A DNA stretch of 45,051 nt, from the NCBI GenBank assembly GCA_937894795.1, contig CALCQV010000110.1:1-45051 (forward strand), written 5' to 3'. Each line of letters starts with the position of its first letter. Within the stretch, counting starts at the first letter, position 1. The stretch is from an uncultured Bacteroidales bacterium (lineage in GTDB: Bacteria; Bacteroidota; Bacteroidia; Bacteroidales; Lentimicrobiaceae). A model generated the notes under the pieces. That model saw nothing but the letters and a program-made list of their open reading frames with translations. It ran no database searches and was not told the origin of the DNA. The translations under genes were made by a program, and so were the position numbers. Below are positions 44,396-45,051 of the stretch, one piece after another.

Positions 44396-45051
44396 ATGGC
44401 AGTAAGCAAAAATTCCAGTACCAAATCAAAGAGGATTGCTGAATCAGTCGAAGCTAAACTAAGCAAACAGGAGAAACAACCCGGGAAAAGTGCAAAGCCG
44501 GCTGAAAAAAAGAGCATAAAGCCTAAAAAGATCATTACACTGGTCGAAAAAACAAAAGTTGCCAAAGCAACGAAATTTCCAAAAGTTAAAACCACAGAGT
44601 CTGTATCTAAAATTGAGCTGAAATCAGCTGACAAGAAGAAAATATTCGTACTTGATACGTCAGTGATTCTTTATAATCACGACTGTATAAAAACATTTGA
44701 TGATAATGATGTTGCATTGCCTATAACTGTTTTGGAGGAGCTTGATAATTTCAAGAAGGGGAATGACAATATTAATTTTGAAGCACGTGAGTTCATCAGG
44801 ATCATCGATAATATGTCAGAGCATGCCACACTTACTGACTGGATTCCGCTTGAGAAAACCAAGGGAGGCAATTTCAAGGTAATCATGAATGAAAGGAGTG
44901 CTCTTGATGCGAGGTTGATTTTTGATGATAATAAACCTGATCATCGGATTCTAAATGCAGCCCTTTCAGTCTGTCAGGAATACCCTGACCGCAAAGTAAT
45001 ACTGGTAAGTAAGGATATTAACCTGCGGTTAAAGGCGAAATCACTTAACAT
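44396..45051 (+). CDS. PIN-domain protein of the PhoH (YlaK) type, 5' part, with lysine-rich N-terminal extension
   Basis: The gene starts at ATG 44396 and runs off the right edge after 218 codons. Residues 1-80 are a low-complexity, highly basic region ('KKSIKPKKIITLVEKTK'). From residue 82 a PIN nuclease domain begins: 'KKIFVLDTSVILYNHD', then 'LPITVLEELDNFKKG', then 'VSKDINLRLKAK', with the acidic residues expected to bind metal (D in 'LDTS', E-E-L-D and D in 'SKD'). This is the N-terminal half of PIN-PhoH proteins, whose second half is a PhoH ATPase/helicase; that part lies outside the window. I infer an RNA-processing enzyme. The long Lys-rich leader is unusual for the family and could aid RNA binding. 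It begins 200 bp after the ssb terminator. Confidence 0.82.
   Translation, partial: MAVSKNSSTKSKRIAESVEAKLSKQEKQPGKSAKPAEKKSIKPKKIITLVEKTKVAKATKFPKVKTTESVSKIELKSADKKKIFVLDTSVILYNHDCIKTFDDNDVALPITVLEELDNFKKGNDNINFEAREFIRIIDNMSEHATLTDWIPLEKTKGGNFKVIMNERSALDARLIFDDNKPDHRILNAALSVCQEYPDRKVILVSKDINLRLKAKSLN

Overview
The window looks like a chromosomal segment of a free-living or commensal Bacteroidota (Bacteroidales/Marinilabiliales-like) bacterium. Evidence seen: eight large exported proteins end in a type IX secretion system (T9SS) type A sorting tail; several genes are preceded by the Bacteroidota -7 box TAnnTTTG; the segment carries a serine palmitoyltransferase gene (sphingolipids are typical of this phylum), exported lipoproteins and phylum-typical outer-membrane barrels. 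There are no tRNA or rRNA genes, no CRISPR array and no transposase.

Layout. 1-836: 3' part of a BamA/TamA-like outer-membrane protein, with an in-frame TAA at its left edge. 902-9041 (minus): three T9SS cargo enzymes: a Porphyromonas-type peptidylarginine deiminase (PPAD-like), a subtilisin and a gingipain-like C25 protease. 9042-9823: gene-free, holding a 98-bp element of 11-bp units in two inverted arms. 9824-17564 (plus): a PsbP/DcrB-like lipoprotein, an M28 peptidase fused to an outer-membrane barrel, a MORN protein, a DUF-type protein, an ABC-F ATPase with a possible attenuator leader, and a serine palmitoyltransferase-SDR pair. 17969-19921: a T9SS adhesin-like protein. 20147-23815 (minus): a sigma-54 response regulator and a Rec-GAF-PAS-histidine kinase. 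24012-36800 (minus): two further C25 proteases, an Asp-box propeller protein and an M14 carboxypeptidase, all T9SS cargo. 36916-41770 (minus): LRR lipoprotein, ROK protein and DNA polymerase I. 41771-42392: a second copy of the 98-bp element. 42393-45051: a zinc-ribbon protein, a 33-residue lysine-rich microprotein, two tandem tail-less SSB paralogues and the start of a PIN-PhoH protein.

How the genes fit together. The dominant theme is secreted proteolysis. Three C25 proteases, a subtilisin, an M14 carboxypeptidase and a PPAD-like deiminase share one export route and, in part, the same accessory modules. The gingipain plus PPAD pairing resembles that of Porphyromonas gingivalis, where proteases expose C-terminal arginines that PPAD citrullinates. 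The deiminase here keeps every PPAD active-site position I could map.

The most novel-looking item is the 98-bp element (9371-9468 and 41994-42091). Both copies are four 11-bp units, a 10-bp centre and four inverted 11-bp units, and they share position-specific deviations. I do not recognise it as a described family. All functional statements rest on reading motifs; no search or folding program was run.
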